Assembly: GCA_021808445.1 (NCBI GenBank)
Contig: JAKBBP010000004.1
Coordinates: 1 to 64,000 of the forward strand
Reading direction: 5' to 3'
From: Pseudomonadota bacterium
GTDB lineage: Bacteria; Pseudomonadota; Gammaproteobacteria; Burkholderiales; Burkholderiaceae_C
DNA length: 64,000 nt
Of the stretch, positions 29,477 to 37,347 are shown one piece after another. Within the stretch, counting starts at the first letter, position 1. Each line of letters starts with the position of its first letter. Under the pieces are notes generated by a model. It saw only the letters and a program-made list of their open reading frames with translations. It made no database searches and was not told the DNA's origin. The position numbers and the translations under genes were made by a program.

Positions 29477-30595
29477 ATGACCCGCATCGACGATCCCCGG
29501 CACGACAGCGAGGCCGGCCGGGCCGAGGCCACGCTGGACACCACGCGCATCGACGACACCCGCATCGCCGCCGTGCGCGCGCTGGTCTCCCCGGCGGTGC
29601 TGCTGGAGGAGCTGGCGGTGACGCCGGCGGTCGAACAGCTGGTGGAGCAGGCGCGCATGGACATCGCGGGCGTGCTGCGTGGCGACGATGACCGCCTGAT
29701 CGTGGTCATCGGGCCGTGTTCCATTCATGACTCCGCGCAGGCCCTGGAATACGCGGCGCGCCTGCGTGAGGCGCGCGCCAGCCTGGAGGACGCGCTGCTG
29801 CCGGTGATGCGCGTGTATTTCGAGAAGCCGCGTACCACGGTGGGCTGGAAGGGCTTCATCAACGACCCTCGCCTCGACGGCAGCTTCCGCATCAACGAAG
29901 GCCTGCGACGCGCGCGCGAACTGCTGCTGCACATCGGCGAGATGGGGCTGGCGGCCGGCACCGAATTCCTCGATCTGCTGTCGCCGCAGTACTTCAGCGA
30001 CCTCATCGCCTGGGGTGCCATCGGCGCGCGTACCACGGAGAGCCAGAGCCACCGGCAGCTGGCCTCGGGACTGTCCTGCCCGGTGGGCTTCAAGAACGGT
30101 ACCGATGGCGGCGTGCAGGTGGCCGCGGACGCGGTCGTGGCCGCCGGCGCCCCGCATGCCTTCATGGGCATGACCAAGATGGGCGTGGCCGCGATCTTCG
30201 AGACCCGTGGCAATGCCGATTGCCACGTCATCCTGCGCGGCGGGCGACAGCCCAACTACGACGCCGCGGCGGTCGACGCGGCCTGCGAGGTGCTGCGGCG
30301 CGCCGGACTGCGCGAGCAGGTGATGATCGACTGTTCGCATGCCAATTCGTCCAAGCAGCCGAGGCGCCAGATCGAGGTGGCCGCCGACATCGGGCGTCGC
30401 ATCGCCTCGGGCGAGCGACGCATCGTCGGCGTGATGGTGGAGAGTCACCTGCACGAGGGCCGCCAGGACCTGCGTGCCGGACAGGCGCTGCGTGAGGGGG
30501 TGTCGATCACCGATGCCTGCCTGGGCTGGGAGGATTCCCTGGCCTTGCTGCACGACCTCGCCGCCAGCGTGCGCGCGCGGCGGGGAGGGGGCTGA
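29477..30595 (+). CDS. aroG: 3-deoxy-7-phosphoheptulonate synthase (class I DAHP synthase)
   Basis: First step of the shikimate pathway (PEP plus erythrose 4-phosphate). 372 residues. IGPCSIHD, the GARTTESQSHRQLASGLSCPVGFKNGTDG core and the metal/substrate residues in IDCSHANSSK are typical of the AroF/G/H type. The N-terminal extension (MTRIDDPRHDSEAGRAEA) is Asp/Arg-rich, with the feedback-binding part after it. Which aromatic amino acid inhibits it cannot be said. It begins 16 nt after aspS. Many related genomes go straight from aspS to nudB, so this is an insertion in the operon. Confidence 0.95.
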   Translation: MTRIDDPRHDSEAGRAEATLDTTRIDDTRIAAVRALVSPAVLLEELAVTPAVEQLVEQARMDIAGVLRGDDDRLIVVIGPCSIHDSAQALEYAARLREARASLEDALLPVMRVYFEKPRTTVGWKGFINDPRLDGSFRINEGLRRARELLLHIGEMGLAAGTEFLDLLSPQYFSDLIAWGAIGARTTESQSHRQLASGLSCPVGFKNGTDGGVQVAADAVVAAGAPHAFMGMTKMGVAAIFETRGNADCHVILRGGRQPNYDAAAVDAACEVLRRAGLREQVMIDCSHANSSKQPRRQIEVAADIGRRIASGERRIVGVMVESHLHEGRQDLRAGQALREGVSITDACLGWEDSLALLHDLAASVRARRGGG

Positions 30596-30599
30596 GGCC

Positions 30600-31055
30600 G
30601 TGCCGGCACCCAAGCTGCCGGTGTCGGTGCTCGTGGTGATCCACGACCCGCGGCTGCGCGTGCTGTTGATCGAGCGTGCGGCGCAACCCGGTTTCTGGCA
30701 AAGCGTCACGGGCAGCGTGGATTTCGTCGGCGAGCCCCTGGCCGAGGCGGCGGCGCGCGAGGTGGCCGAGGAGACCGGCATTGTCGCGGGCGATGCGCTG
30801 CGCGACTGGCACCTGGCCAACGAATACGAGATCTATCCCCGCTGGCGTCATCGCTACGCCCCGGGGGTGTGGAAGAACGTCGAGCACGTGTTCAGCCTGG
30901 AGGTGCCGGAGGGCACGCCGGTGCGCCTGGCCGAGCGCGAACATCGCGCCTGGCAATGGCTGCCGTTGCGCGAGGCCGCGGCGCAGTGCTTCTCGGCCTC
31001 GAACGCGCAGGCCATTGAACAGTTGCCGCGCCGCCTGCGGCGGGAGCCGGGCTGA
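30600..31055 (+). CDS. nudB: Dihydroneopterin triphosphate diphosphatase (Nudix)
   Basis: 151 residues. Removes pyrophosphate from dihydroneopterin triphosphate in folate synthesis. The Nudix box is GSVDFVGEPLAEAAAREVAEETGI, with the REVAEE catalytic helix intact. The GTG at 30600 is preferred. It lies 4 nt after the aroG stop with a purine-rich GGGGAGGGGG upstream, and the protein then starts directly with the Nudix strand (KLPVSVLVVIHD). It overlaps the next gene by 1 nt. Confidence 0.9.
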   Translation: MPAPKLPVSVLVVIHDPRLRVLLIERAAQPGFWQSVTGSVDFVGEPLAEAAAREVAEETGIVAGDALRDWHLANEYEIYPRWRHRYAPGVWKNVEHVFSLEVPEGTPVRLAEREHRAWQWLPLREAAAQCFSASNAQAIEQLPRRLRREPG

Positions 31056-31942
31056 TGCACCCGCGCACTCCCGCACGAGAATGGCCGCATGCGCTGCGCG
31101 TGGCCTCCTACAACATCCACAAGGGTGTTCTGGGCATGGGGCCGGCCAAGCGTCTGCGTATCCACGCCCTGCAGGAGGGCCTGCGCAGCCTGGATGCGGA
31201 CCTGGTGCTGCTGCAGGAGGTGCAGTTCGAACACAGGCGCCATGCGTTGCGCCTGGCCGGCTGGCCGGAGCAGCCGCAGCACGAGCTGCTGGGCCAGGGT
31301 CTGGGCATGTTCGCCGCCTATCACACGAATGCGCGTACCCGGCACGGAGAGCATGGCAACGCGCTGCTGTCGCGGTTCCCGATCCTGGGCGTGTCGCATG
31401 AGGATGTGTCGGACCACCGCTTCGAGCAACGCGGTCTGCTGCACGTGCGCCTGGCCCTTCCCCAGGGCAGTGCAGGGGGCGGGCGGCCGCAGGTGCTGCA
31501 TTGCGTGGTGGTGCATTTCGGCCTGTTCCGCGGGGGGCGCAAGCGCCAGATCGAACGCCTGGCGGAATACCTCGCGCGCCAGGTGCCCGAGCAGGAGCCG
31601 GTGATCGTCGGCGGGGATTTCAACGACTGGCGCGGCGAACTCGGCGCCGAACTCGCCGCCTCGGGGCTGCTCGACGTGTCGGCACGTGCTTCGGTCAGCG
31701 TCGATGCGCGCCGCCCGCGCTGGCACCACAGAACGCGCACCTTTCCGGCCTGGCTTCCCTTGATGCCGCTGGACCGCATCTACGTGCGCGGCTTCGCCGC
31801 GCACCGCCTGGGGCTGGGCTGGGGCGCCGACTGGGCACGGCTGTCCGATCACGCGCCGCTGCTGGTCGACCTGACCGCGCTGCCCCAGGACGCCCCCCGC
31901 GTGCTGGGCAGGGGCGCTGCGCTGCGCGCCGCCCATGGCTAG
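31055..31942 (+). CDS. Endonuclease/exonuclease/phosphatase family protein
   Basis: 295 residues with the EEP fold: SYNIHKG (metal site), LLQEV, HFGLFR, the catalytic GGDFNDW and the C-terminal SDHAPLLV. The substrate (DNA, nucleotide or phospholipid head group) is not predictable. Constant linkage to clsB in betaproteobacteria suggests a link with phospholipid metabolism, as inference. Its ATG shares an A with the nudB stop. Its stop lies 8 nt inside clsB. No signal peptide. Confidence 0.88.
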   Translation: MHPRTPAREWPHALRVASYNIHKGVLGMGPAKRLRIHALQEGLRSLDADLVLLQEVQFEHRRHALRLAGWPEQPQHELLGQGLGMFAAYHTNARTRHGEHGNALLSRFPILGVSHEDVSDHRFEQRGLLHVRLALPQGSAGGGRPQVLHCVVVHFGLFRGGRKRQIERLAEYLARQVPEQEPVIVGGDFNDWRGELGAELAASGLLDVSARASVSVDARRPRWHHRTRTFPAWLPLMPLDRIYVRGFAAHRLGLGWGADWARLSDHAPLLVDLTALPQDAPRVLGRGAALRAAHG

Positions 31943-33320
31943 CAGCAGCACGCGGCGCAGACGGCTGCGCGCGTGGTGGCGGCGCAATCTGCGCGTGCTG
32001 CGCGAAGGCAGCGGCGGGCAGGCCGCGCCGCTGCGCACCCCCTGGCGCGACGGCAATTGCGTCGAACTGCTGCCTCTGGGCCAAAGCCTGTTCCCGGCGC
32101 TGCGCCAGGCCTGGAGCGAGGCGCGCAGCAGCATCTGGGTGGAGACCTACATCTTTCATGACGACGCCACCGGCCTGGAACTGGCCGAGGCGCTGATCGC
32201 CGCGGCAGGTCGCGGCGTGCAGGTGCGGGTGCTGGTCGATGGGCTGGGCTCGAACCGTTCCATTCCCACGCTGCGCCCGCGCTTCGAGCAAGCTGGCGTG
32301 GAATTCATGGTGTACCGGCCGTGGCGACGCTGGATCGACCTGCTGCAGCGCGGCCATTGGAGGAGACTGCATCGCAAGATGTGCGTGGTCGACTCGCGCG
32401 TGGCCTTTGTCGGTGGCATCAACCTGATCGATGACCGCTACGACATCCACCACGGCTGGAGCGAACAGCCCCGCCTGGACTACGCGGTGCGCGTGCAGGG
32501 GCCCGTGGTGGCGCAGGTGCTGCGCAGCATGCGCCGGCTGTGGCTGCGCACGGTGGCCACCGGCAGCGTGCAGCGCGGGCTGCGGCGTGCGCCCGGGCCG
32601 CAGTTGCTGGGATCGCAGGAGCAGCGCCATCGCTACCTGGAGGAGTTGCGGGCGGCCGGCGTGCTGCCGGGTCGGCGCGGGCGGCGTGCCGCTCGTCTGG
32701 CAGCGGCGGTGCCGCCCGCGGCGCAATCCTGCTCCGGCGGCGCTGCGTCGCAGCGTGCCGCGCTGGTGCTGCGCGACAACCTGCTGCGTCGCCGCTCCAT
32801 CGAGCACTGTTACATCCAGGCCATCGACGAGGCCCGGGAGAGCGTGCTGCTCGTGTGCCCGTATTTCTACCCCGGGCAGGCCTTCCGCGAAAGCCTGAAG
32901 GCGGCCGCACTTCGCGGCGTCCGGGTGAGCCTGCTGCTGCAGGGCAGGGTGGACTACCGGGCCGCGGCCTGGGCCGCGCAGGCCCTGTACCACGAGCTCA
33001 TCGACTCCGGAGTGCGCATCCACGAATACCAGCGGGCCTACCTGCACGGCAAGGTGGCCGTGATCGACGAGGCCTGGGCCACGGTGGGAAGCTCCAACAT
33101 CGATCCGCTGTCGCTGCTGGTCAACCGTGAGGCCAACGTGGTGGTGCGCGACGCGGGATTCGCGGCCGCACTGGCGCGCCATGTCCAGGAGCAATTGCAC
33201 TGGTCGCTGCCCATCGACCACACCCGCCTGCGCCAGCGGGTGGCGTGGTGGACGCGTCCCCTGGTTGGGGTCGCCGCGCGCCTGTTCATCGCGTTGGCGG
33301 GGGGGACGGGGAGGTATTGA
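31935..33320 (+). CDS. clsB: Cardiolipin synthase B
   Basis: 461-residue phospholipase D superfamily protein that makes cardiolipin at the inner membrane. Two HKD motifs: HRKMCVVD (about 145) and HGKVAVID (about 371). A basic, Arg/Ala-rich linker (PGRRGRRAARLAAAVPP) separates the halves. It overlaps the preceding nuclease gene by 8 nt. The stop codon (33318-33320) is also the first triplet of a 61-bp repeat, so the repeat island abuts the gene exactly. Confidence 0.93.
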   Translation: MASSSTRRRRLRAWWRRNLRVLREGSGGQAAPLRTPWRDGNCVELLPLGQSLFPALRQAWSEARSSIWVETYIFHDDATGLELAEALIAAAGRGVQVRVLVDGLGSNRSIPTLRPRFEQAGVEFMVYRPWRRWIDLLQRGHWRRLHRKMCVVDSRVAFVGGINLIDDRYDIHHGWSEQPRLDYAVRVQGPVVAQVLRSMRRLWLRTVATGSVQRGLRRAPGPQLLGSQEQRHRYLEELRAAGVLPGRRGRRAARLAAAVPPAAQSCSGGAASQRAALVLRDNLLRRRSIEHCYIQAIDEARESVLLVCPYFYPGQAFRESLKAAALRGVRVSLLLQGRVDYRAAAWAAQALYHELIDSGVRIHEYQRAYLHGKVAVIDEAWATVGSSNIDPLSLLVNREANVVVRDAGFAAALARHVQEQLHWSLPIDHTRLRQRVAWWTRPLVGVAARLFIALAGGTGRY

Positions 33321-33606
33321 CGGCCCCCTCCGTCGCCGGGCGCGAGCCCGGCTCCGTCCCCCCGAGGGGGACGGGGGGTGACGGCCCCCTCCGTCGCCGG
33401 GCGCGAGCCCGGCTCCGTCCCCCCGAGGGGGACGCACCCCGCCTTGGGGCGGCAGAGGTTGCCCCCTTCGTCGCGGGGGGCAGCCCCCGCTCCGTCCCCC
33501 CGAGGGGGACGCACCCCGCCTTGGGGCGGCAGAGGTTGCCCCCTTCGTCGCGGGGGGCAGCCCCCGCTCCGTCCCCCCGAGGGGGACGCACCCCGCCTTG
33601 GGGCGG
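33318..33606 (+). repeat. Palindromic GC-rich tandem repeats downstream of clsB
   Basis: Two units of 61 bp (33318-33378, 33379-33439 partly) are followed by two units of 77 bp (33434-33510, 33511-33587) and a partial third to 33606. All share the 19-bp inverted repeat CGTCCCCCCGAGGGGGACG, at 33355, 33416, 33493 and 33570. A second hairpin (CACCCCGCCTTGGGGCGG) recurs in the 77-bp units. Such mosaic palindromes resemble the interspersed intergenic repeats of Burkholderiales. They can stop transcription of the clsB operon. Open frames across them (both strands) are repeat artefacts. Confidence 0.9.
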
Positions 33607-33627
33607 CCCTGCGGCGGGTGTGCTCTC

Positions 33628-33821
33628 GGCAGCGGGGTGGGGTGCAGGAAGCTGCAGTGTCAGGCGGGGGGGTCAGGCGGGCGGGGGCTGGTGGCGGGGG
33701 CTGGCAGCGGGGTGGGGTGCAGGAAGCTGCAGTGTCAGGCGGGGGGATCAGGCGGGCGGGGGCTGGTGGCGGGGGCTGGCAGCGGGGTGGGGTGCAGGAA
33801 GCTGCAGTGTCAGGCGGGGGG
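33628..33821 (+). repeat. 75-bp G-rich tandem repeat
   Basis: Units start at 33628, 33703 and 33778 (two full, one partial) with GGCAGCGGGGTGGGGTGCAG, then AAGCTGCAG and GGCGGGGG-type runs. Copies differ at one or two bases only. The plus strand has many runs of four or more G, so G-quadruplex formation is possible. A frame encodes 25-residue repeats, but I see no convincing ribosome site or protein-like composition. No other gene lies in 33321-33898. The last part (33825-33898) is AT-rich and probably carries the promoter of the next gene. Confidence 0.9.
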
Positions 33822-33898
33822 GGCTTATGACCTTGAGTTGTAACGGTATGCGCAAAGAGTATTTATTCGGATAAAGGGGCGGGCCGGAGAATAGGAGG

Positions 33899-34969
33899 AT
33901 GAACTCTCGTGCCGCTCCTGCTCCCGTCTCCCGAGGTGCGCCGCCCGTGCCGCCTGATCCCAGGGCCGGGTTCTGGCGGCGGTTGTTGCGTGGGATCGGT
34001 GTGGGCCTGGCCTTGGCGGCCTGGGCCTTGAGCCAGCCTGCCGGGGCGACGCAGCCCGGTGGCGCCGCCGCAGGCTCCTTCGGGCCGCTGGTGCAAGCGG
34101 CCCAGTTGCAGGCGGCTCTGCAGGACCGCGCGGCCTTGCGCATCGTCGACCTGCGCGACGCCGACGACTACGCCGCCGGGCATCTCCCCGGAGCGGTGGA
34201 CGCGCCCTACGGGCGCTGGCGCGGCGACGCTGCCAACCCCGGCAAGCTGCTGCCGCTGGGTGATTTCGTGCATCTCGTGCGCAGTCTCGGCCTGCATGAC
34301 TCCGACCAAGTGGTGCTCGTCTCGGCCGGTGGCGATCCCACCGACTTCGGCGCTCCGGCGCGGGTGTACTGGACCCTGAAGTGGCTGGGCATGCACCATC
34401 TGTCGATTCTCAACGGTGGCATGCAGGCCTGGAAGGACGCCGGCCTGGGCGGCCTGCAGACCGCGGCGCCGCGCGTGACGCCGTCCCATTTCGTCGCGCA
34501 TCCCGATCCGGCGCTGCTGGCCACGCGCGCCCAGGTGCTGCAGTCGGTGCGTGCTCCCGAGGCCTCGCGCGTGCTTCTGGACGCCCGCCCGCCGGCCTTC
34601 TGGCAGGGCAAGGTCAAGGCGCCGGCCGCGGTGGCGCCCGGGACCATCGCCGGCTCGGTGGACTTCAGCAACATGCGCTGGTTCCCGCAGGGGGGCGGTG
34701 CGTTGCCCGCGCCCGCGGTGCTGCGGGCCATCGCCAGCGGCCTGCCCGCGCAGGAGCGACAGGCCCGGGAAACCATCTCCTTTTGCAACACCGGGCACTG
34801 GGCGGCCACCAACTGGTTCGTCCTGTCCGAACTTCTGCACCGCCCGGGAGTGCGCCTGTATCCCGGCTCCATGGTCGACTGGTCGCGTCATGACGAGCCG
34901 ATGACCCACGTTCCTTCCCGCGGCGATCAACTATGGGCGCAACTCAAGCAGACCTGGCATTTCCGTTGA
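33899..34969 (+). CDS. Exported thiosulfate sulfurtransferase (tandem rhodanese)
   Basis: 356 residues with a signal peptide (RRLLRGIGVGLALAAWALSQPAGA), so a periplasmic enzyme. Two rhodanese domains: the first (about 65-180) lacks the active cysteine (VSAGGDP), the second (about 200-350) has C296 in FCNTGHWA. Likely role: transfer of sulfane sulfur from thiosulfate. GGAG at 33886-33889 is the best ribosome site. A perfect AGGAGG touches the ATG itself, which is too close to use and may occlude it. It overlaps the permease gene, forming a two-gene sulfur module. Confidence 0.85.
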   Translation: MNSRAAPAPVSRGAPPVPPDPRAGFWRRLLRGIGVGLALAAWALSQPAGATQPGGAAAGSFGPLVQAAQLQAALQDRAALRIVDLRDADDYAAGHLPGAVDAPYGRWRGDAANPGKLLPLGDFVHLVRSLGLHDSDQVVLVSAGGDPTDFGAPARVYWTLKWLGMHHLSILNGGMQAWKDAGLGGLQTAAPRVTPSHFVAHPDPALLATRAQVLQSVRAPEASRVLLDARPPAFWQGKVKAPAAVAPGTIAGSVDFSNMRWFPQGGGALPAPAVLRAIASGLPAQERQARETISFCNTGHWAATNWFVLSELLHRPGVRLYPGSMVDWSRHDEPMTHVPSRGDQLWAQLKQTWHFR

Positions 34970-36084
34970 GCGCGGCGCGCAGCCCCGGCGCCCGTTCCAC
35001 CCAGGTCCTGCTGCTCGCGCTGGCGGCGCTGGGTTTCGCCGCAACCACCTGGCTGGTGGGTTGGCGCCAGGGTCTGCTCTGGTGCATCGGCGTGGGCCTG
35101 GGCGTGGCGCTGGCCGCCGGCAGCTTCGGGTTCACGACCGGCTGGCGGGTATGGATCACCCATCGCGATCCCACGGGCTTGCTGGCCCAGTTTCTGGGCA
35201 TCGCAGTGTGCATGGTGCTGAGCGTGCCCCTGCTGGCCGCGCATCCCGAATTGCAGGGAGCCGACGGACCCTTGTCCTGGAGCCTGCTGATCGGCTCCTT
35301 CGTGTTCGGCGCGTCCATGCAGATCGCCGACGGCTGCGGCTCGGGCACCTTGTACAAGGCAGGGCTCGGGCACCCGGTGAGCCTGGCCGTGCTGCCGGCT
35401 TTCGTCTTCGGCAGTTTCGCCGGCTCGGCGCAACTGCCTGCCTGGCTGAGCCTGGGCGCCCTGCCGCCGGTGTCCCTGGTGCAGCGGCTGGGCGCGGTGG
35501 GAACCCTGGCGCTGCAGCTTGGCGGACTGGCCCTGCTCGCGGCTGTGCTGTGGCGCCTGCGCCGGCCCGACTCGCCGCGGCGATGGAAGGGCTCGGCGGT
35601 CTGGATTGCCGCGGTCGCACTGGGCGTGCTGGGCGCGCTCAACCTGGTCGTGGGCGGCCAGCCCTGGGGCATCGTCTACGGGCTGGGCCTGTGGGGCGCG
35701 AAGATCGTGCAGGCTTTCGGCGTGGATCTTTCGCACAATGCCTTCTACGGCCTGCCGGTGCAGCAGGCCCAGTTGCATGCCAGCGTGCTGGCCGACAACA
35801 CCAGCATCACGGACCTGGGCATGTTGTTCGGCGCCCTGCTGGCCGCGCAGCGCGGCGGCACCCTGTGCCCGAAGCTGCGGGTGCCGCCGCGGGCCTGGGT
35901 CGCCTCGATCGTGGCCGGGCTGCTGATGGGCTACAGTTCGCGCCTGGCTTTCGGGTGCAACGTGGGGGCCTATTTCTCGGGCATCGCCACGGGTTCCCTG
36001 CATGGCTGGGTCTGGTTCGCCTGCGCCTTCGCCGGCAGCCTGCTCGGAGTGCGTCTGCGCGCGCGCCTGGGGATCGGAGCCTGA
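34933..36084 (+). CDS. YeeE/YedE family (TsuA-type) sulfur-compound permease
   Basis: 383 residues, about ten hydrophobic helices. Signature cysteines sit in pore-like re-entrant motifs: DGCGSGTLYKAG (C135), TLCPK (about C312) and FGCNVGAYFSG (C342). Characterised members take up thiosulfate by cysteine-mediated relay. The preceding rhodanese fits thiosulfate or sulfane-sulfur handling. The ATG at 34933 overlaps the rhodanese by 37 nt. A TTG at 34966 overlapping its stop (TTGA) is an alternative start that would remove the 11 least hydrophobic residues. Confidence 0.88.
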   Translation: MGATQADLAFPLSAARSPGARSTQVLLLALAALGFAATTWLVGWRQGLLWCIGVGLGVALAAGSFGFTTGWRVWITHRDPTGLLAQFLGIAVCMVLSVPLLAAHPELQGADGPLSWSLLIGSFVFGASMQIADGCGSGTLYKAGLGHPVSLAVLPAFVFGSFAGSAQLPAWLSLGALPPVSLVQRLGAVGTLALQLGGLALLAAVLWRLRRPDSPRRWKGSAVWIAAVALGVLGALNLVVGGQPWGIVYGLGLWGAKIVQAFGVDLSHNAFYGLPVQQAQLHASVLADNTSITDLGMLFGALLAAQRGGTLCPKLRVPPRAWVASIVAGLLMGYSSRLAFGCNVGAYFSGIATGSLHGWVWFACAFAGSLLGVRLRARLGIGA

Positions 36085-36086
36085 GC

Positions 36087-36305
36087 ATGCGACACGAAAG
36101 TCCATCGTCCCGGCCCTGTTCCGCACTGCGCAGGGTGCGCGCCGCCTGGCGTGCCTGGTTGCTGTGGGCCGTGGTGCTGGTGTTGCTGGCGCTGGACTGG
36201 CACGCCAGCACGCCGCATCGGCGCTTCGAGGAGCCGATGCCGCTGGCGCTGGGCCACGGTCCGGCCGCCGATGCCGGCCACTGCTCCCTGGCCCCGACCC
36301 GGTAG
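36087..36305 (+). CDS. Small single-span membrane protein of the sulfur locus
   Basis: 72 residues, starting 2 nt after the permease stop (GAGCATG junction). A basic N-terminus (SALRRVRAAWRAW) precedes one hydrophobic helix (LLWAVVLVLLALDW, about 29-43). A short tail follows with His and a lone Cys. I do not recognise the family. Tight spacing, membrane topology and the right GC bias support a real gene, perhaps an accessory subunit. The call is weaker than its neighbours. Confidence 0.5.
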   Translation: MRHESPSSRPCSALRRVRAAWRAWLLWAVVLVLLALDWHASTPHRRFEEPMPLALGHGPAADAGHCSLAPTR

Positions 36306-36407
36306 ACAGGGTCTCGCGCGAGGCGCCTGCGCCCGGCCGAGGCGGGAAGGAGTGCGGGATGGCCCCGCGGCGCTACAGTTGCGCCTTGACCGCACTGTGC
36401 CCTCCCG

Positions 36408-37286
36408 ATGCTCGCCTACCGCCACGCCTTCCATGCCGGCAACCCCGCCGACGTCCTCAAGCACGTGGTTCTGCTGCGCGCGCTGCACCTGCTGCTGGCC
36501 AAGCCCAAGCCACTGAGCTACGTGGACACCCATGCCGGAGCCGGCAGCTACCCGCTCGGTGAGCGCATGAGCCAGCGCCTGGCGGAGTACATGGAGGGCG
36601 TGGGGCGTCTGTGGCAACGCGAGGACGTGCAGCATGCGCTGGTGGACGGCGCATCCGGCCAGCTTCCCGAGGCCGTGCTCGATTACCTGCGCGCGGTGCT
36701 TGGCGTCAACCCCGACGGGGCCTTGCGCCTTGCGCCGGGCTCGCCGCTGTTGGCCGCCGGGCTGCTGCGCGCCGAGGATCCGATGCGCCTGTTCGAGCTG
36801 CACCCCGCCGATTTCCGTGCCCTGCAGTCGGCCTTCGCCCGCCGGCGCCAGACCTCGGTGCGTCAGGCAGACGGTTTTGCCGAACTCAGGTCGGTGCTGC
36901 CGCCGCCCTCGCGTCGTGCGCTGGTGCTGATCGATCCATCCTACGAGCTCGACGCCGACTACGTACGCCTGCTGGCGACCTTGCGCGATGCGCTGGAGCG
37001 TTTCGCCACGGGCGTGTACCTGGTGTGGTACCCGCTGCTGCAAAGCCTGGAGTCCCGGCAACTATCGCGGCGCCTGCGCGCACTGGCGCCGGGCGCGTGG
37101 ATGGATGCGCAACTCTGGACCGCGCCGCCGCGTGCCGACGGCTTCGGCTTGATGGGCAGCGGCATGTTCGTGCTGAATCCGCCGTTCGGGCTGCCGCAGG
37201 CGATGCGCGAGGCCGGTTCCTGGCTGGCCGATGCCCTGGGACAGGAGGGTGCCGGGCGCTTCGTGCTGGACGCGCATACGCCCTGA
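36408..37286 (+). CDS. rlmJ: 23S rRNA (adenine(2030)-N6)-methyltransferase
   Basis: 292 residues. MLAYRHAFHAGNPADVLKHVVL and YVDTHAGAGSYPL are RlmJ signatures. The catalytic motif reads DPSYE (about 175-179) where the family usually has DPPYE. One Pro-to-Ser change is tolerable in the (D/N)PP(Y/F) class, but worth noting. It modifies A2030 of 23S rRNA using SAM. The start has no obvious strong Shine-Dalgarno. It is followed by the GlrK operon after 61 nt, with a GATAAT box in between (37294-37299). Confidence 0.93.
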   Translation: MLAYRHAFHAGNPADVLKHVVLLRALHLLLAKPKPLSYVDTHAGAGSYPLGERMSQRLAEYMEGVGRLWQREDVQHALVDGASGQLPEAVLDYLRAVLGVNPDGALRLAPGSPLLAAGLLRAEDPMRLFELHPADFRALQSAFARRRQTSVRQADGFAELRSVLPPPSRRALVLIDPSYELDADYVRLLATLRDALERFATGVYLVWYPLLQSLESRQLSRRLRALAPGAWMDAQLWTAPPRADGFGLMGSGMFVLNPPFGLPQAMREAGSWLADALGQEGAGRFVLDAHTP

Positions 37287-37293
37287 AGCCGGG

Positions 37294-37299
37294 GATAAT
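37294..37299 (+). promoter_or_regulatory. Candidate -10 box of the glrK operon
   Basis: GATAAT lies 49 nt upstream of the glrK start. No clear -35 is seen. It would make the two-component operon independent of rlmJ. Confidence 0.4.
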
Positions 37300-37347
37300 G
37301 GCCCCGAGCGTGCCCCGGGGCGCGCCGCGCCCGGTCCGCCGCCGCCC

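Noticed and set aside
33318-33606. CRISPR array
   Set aside because: Units are directly adjacent with no unique spacers, and no cas genes are near.
33245-33874. Repeat-encoded proteins in the island after clsB
   Set aside because: They exist only because the DNA repeats are multiples of or close to three bases. No start signals, and the composition is unlike the genome's proteins.
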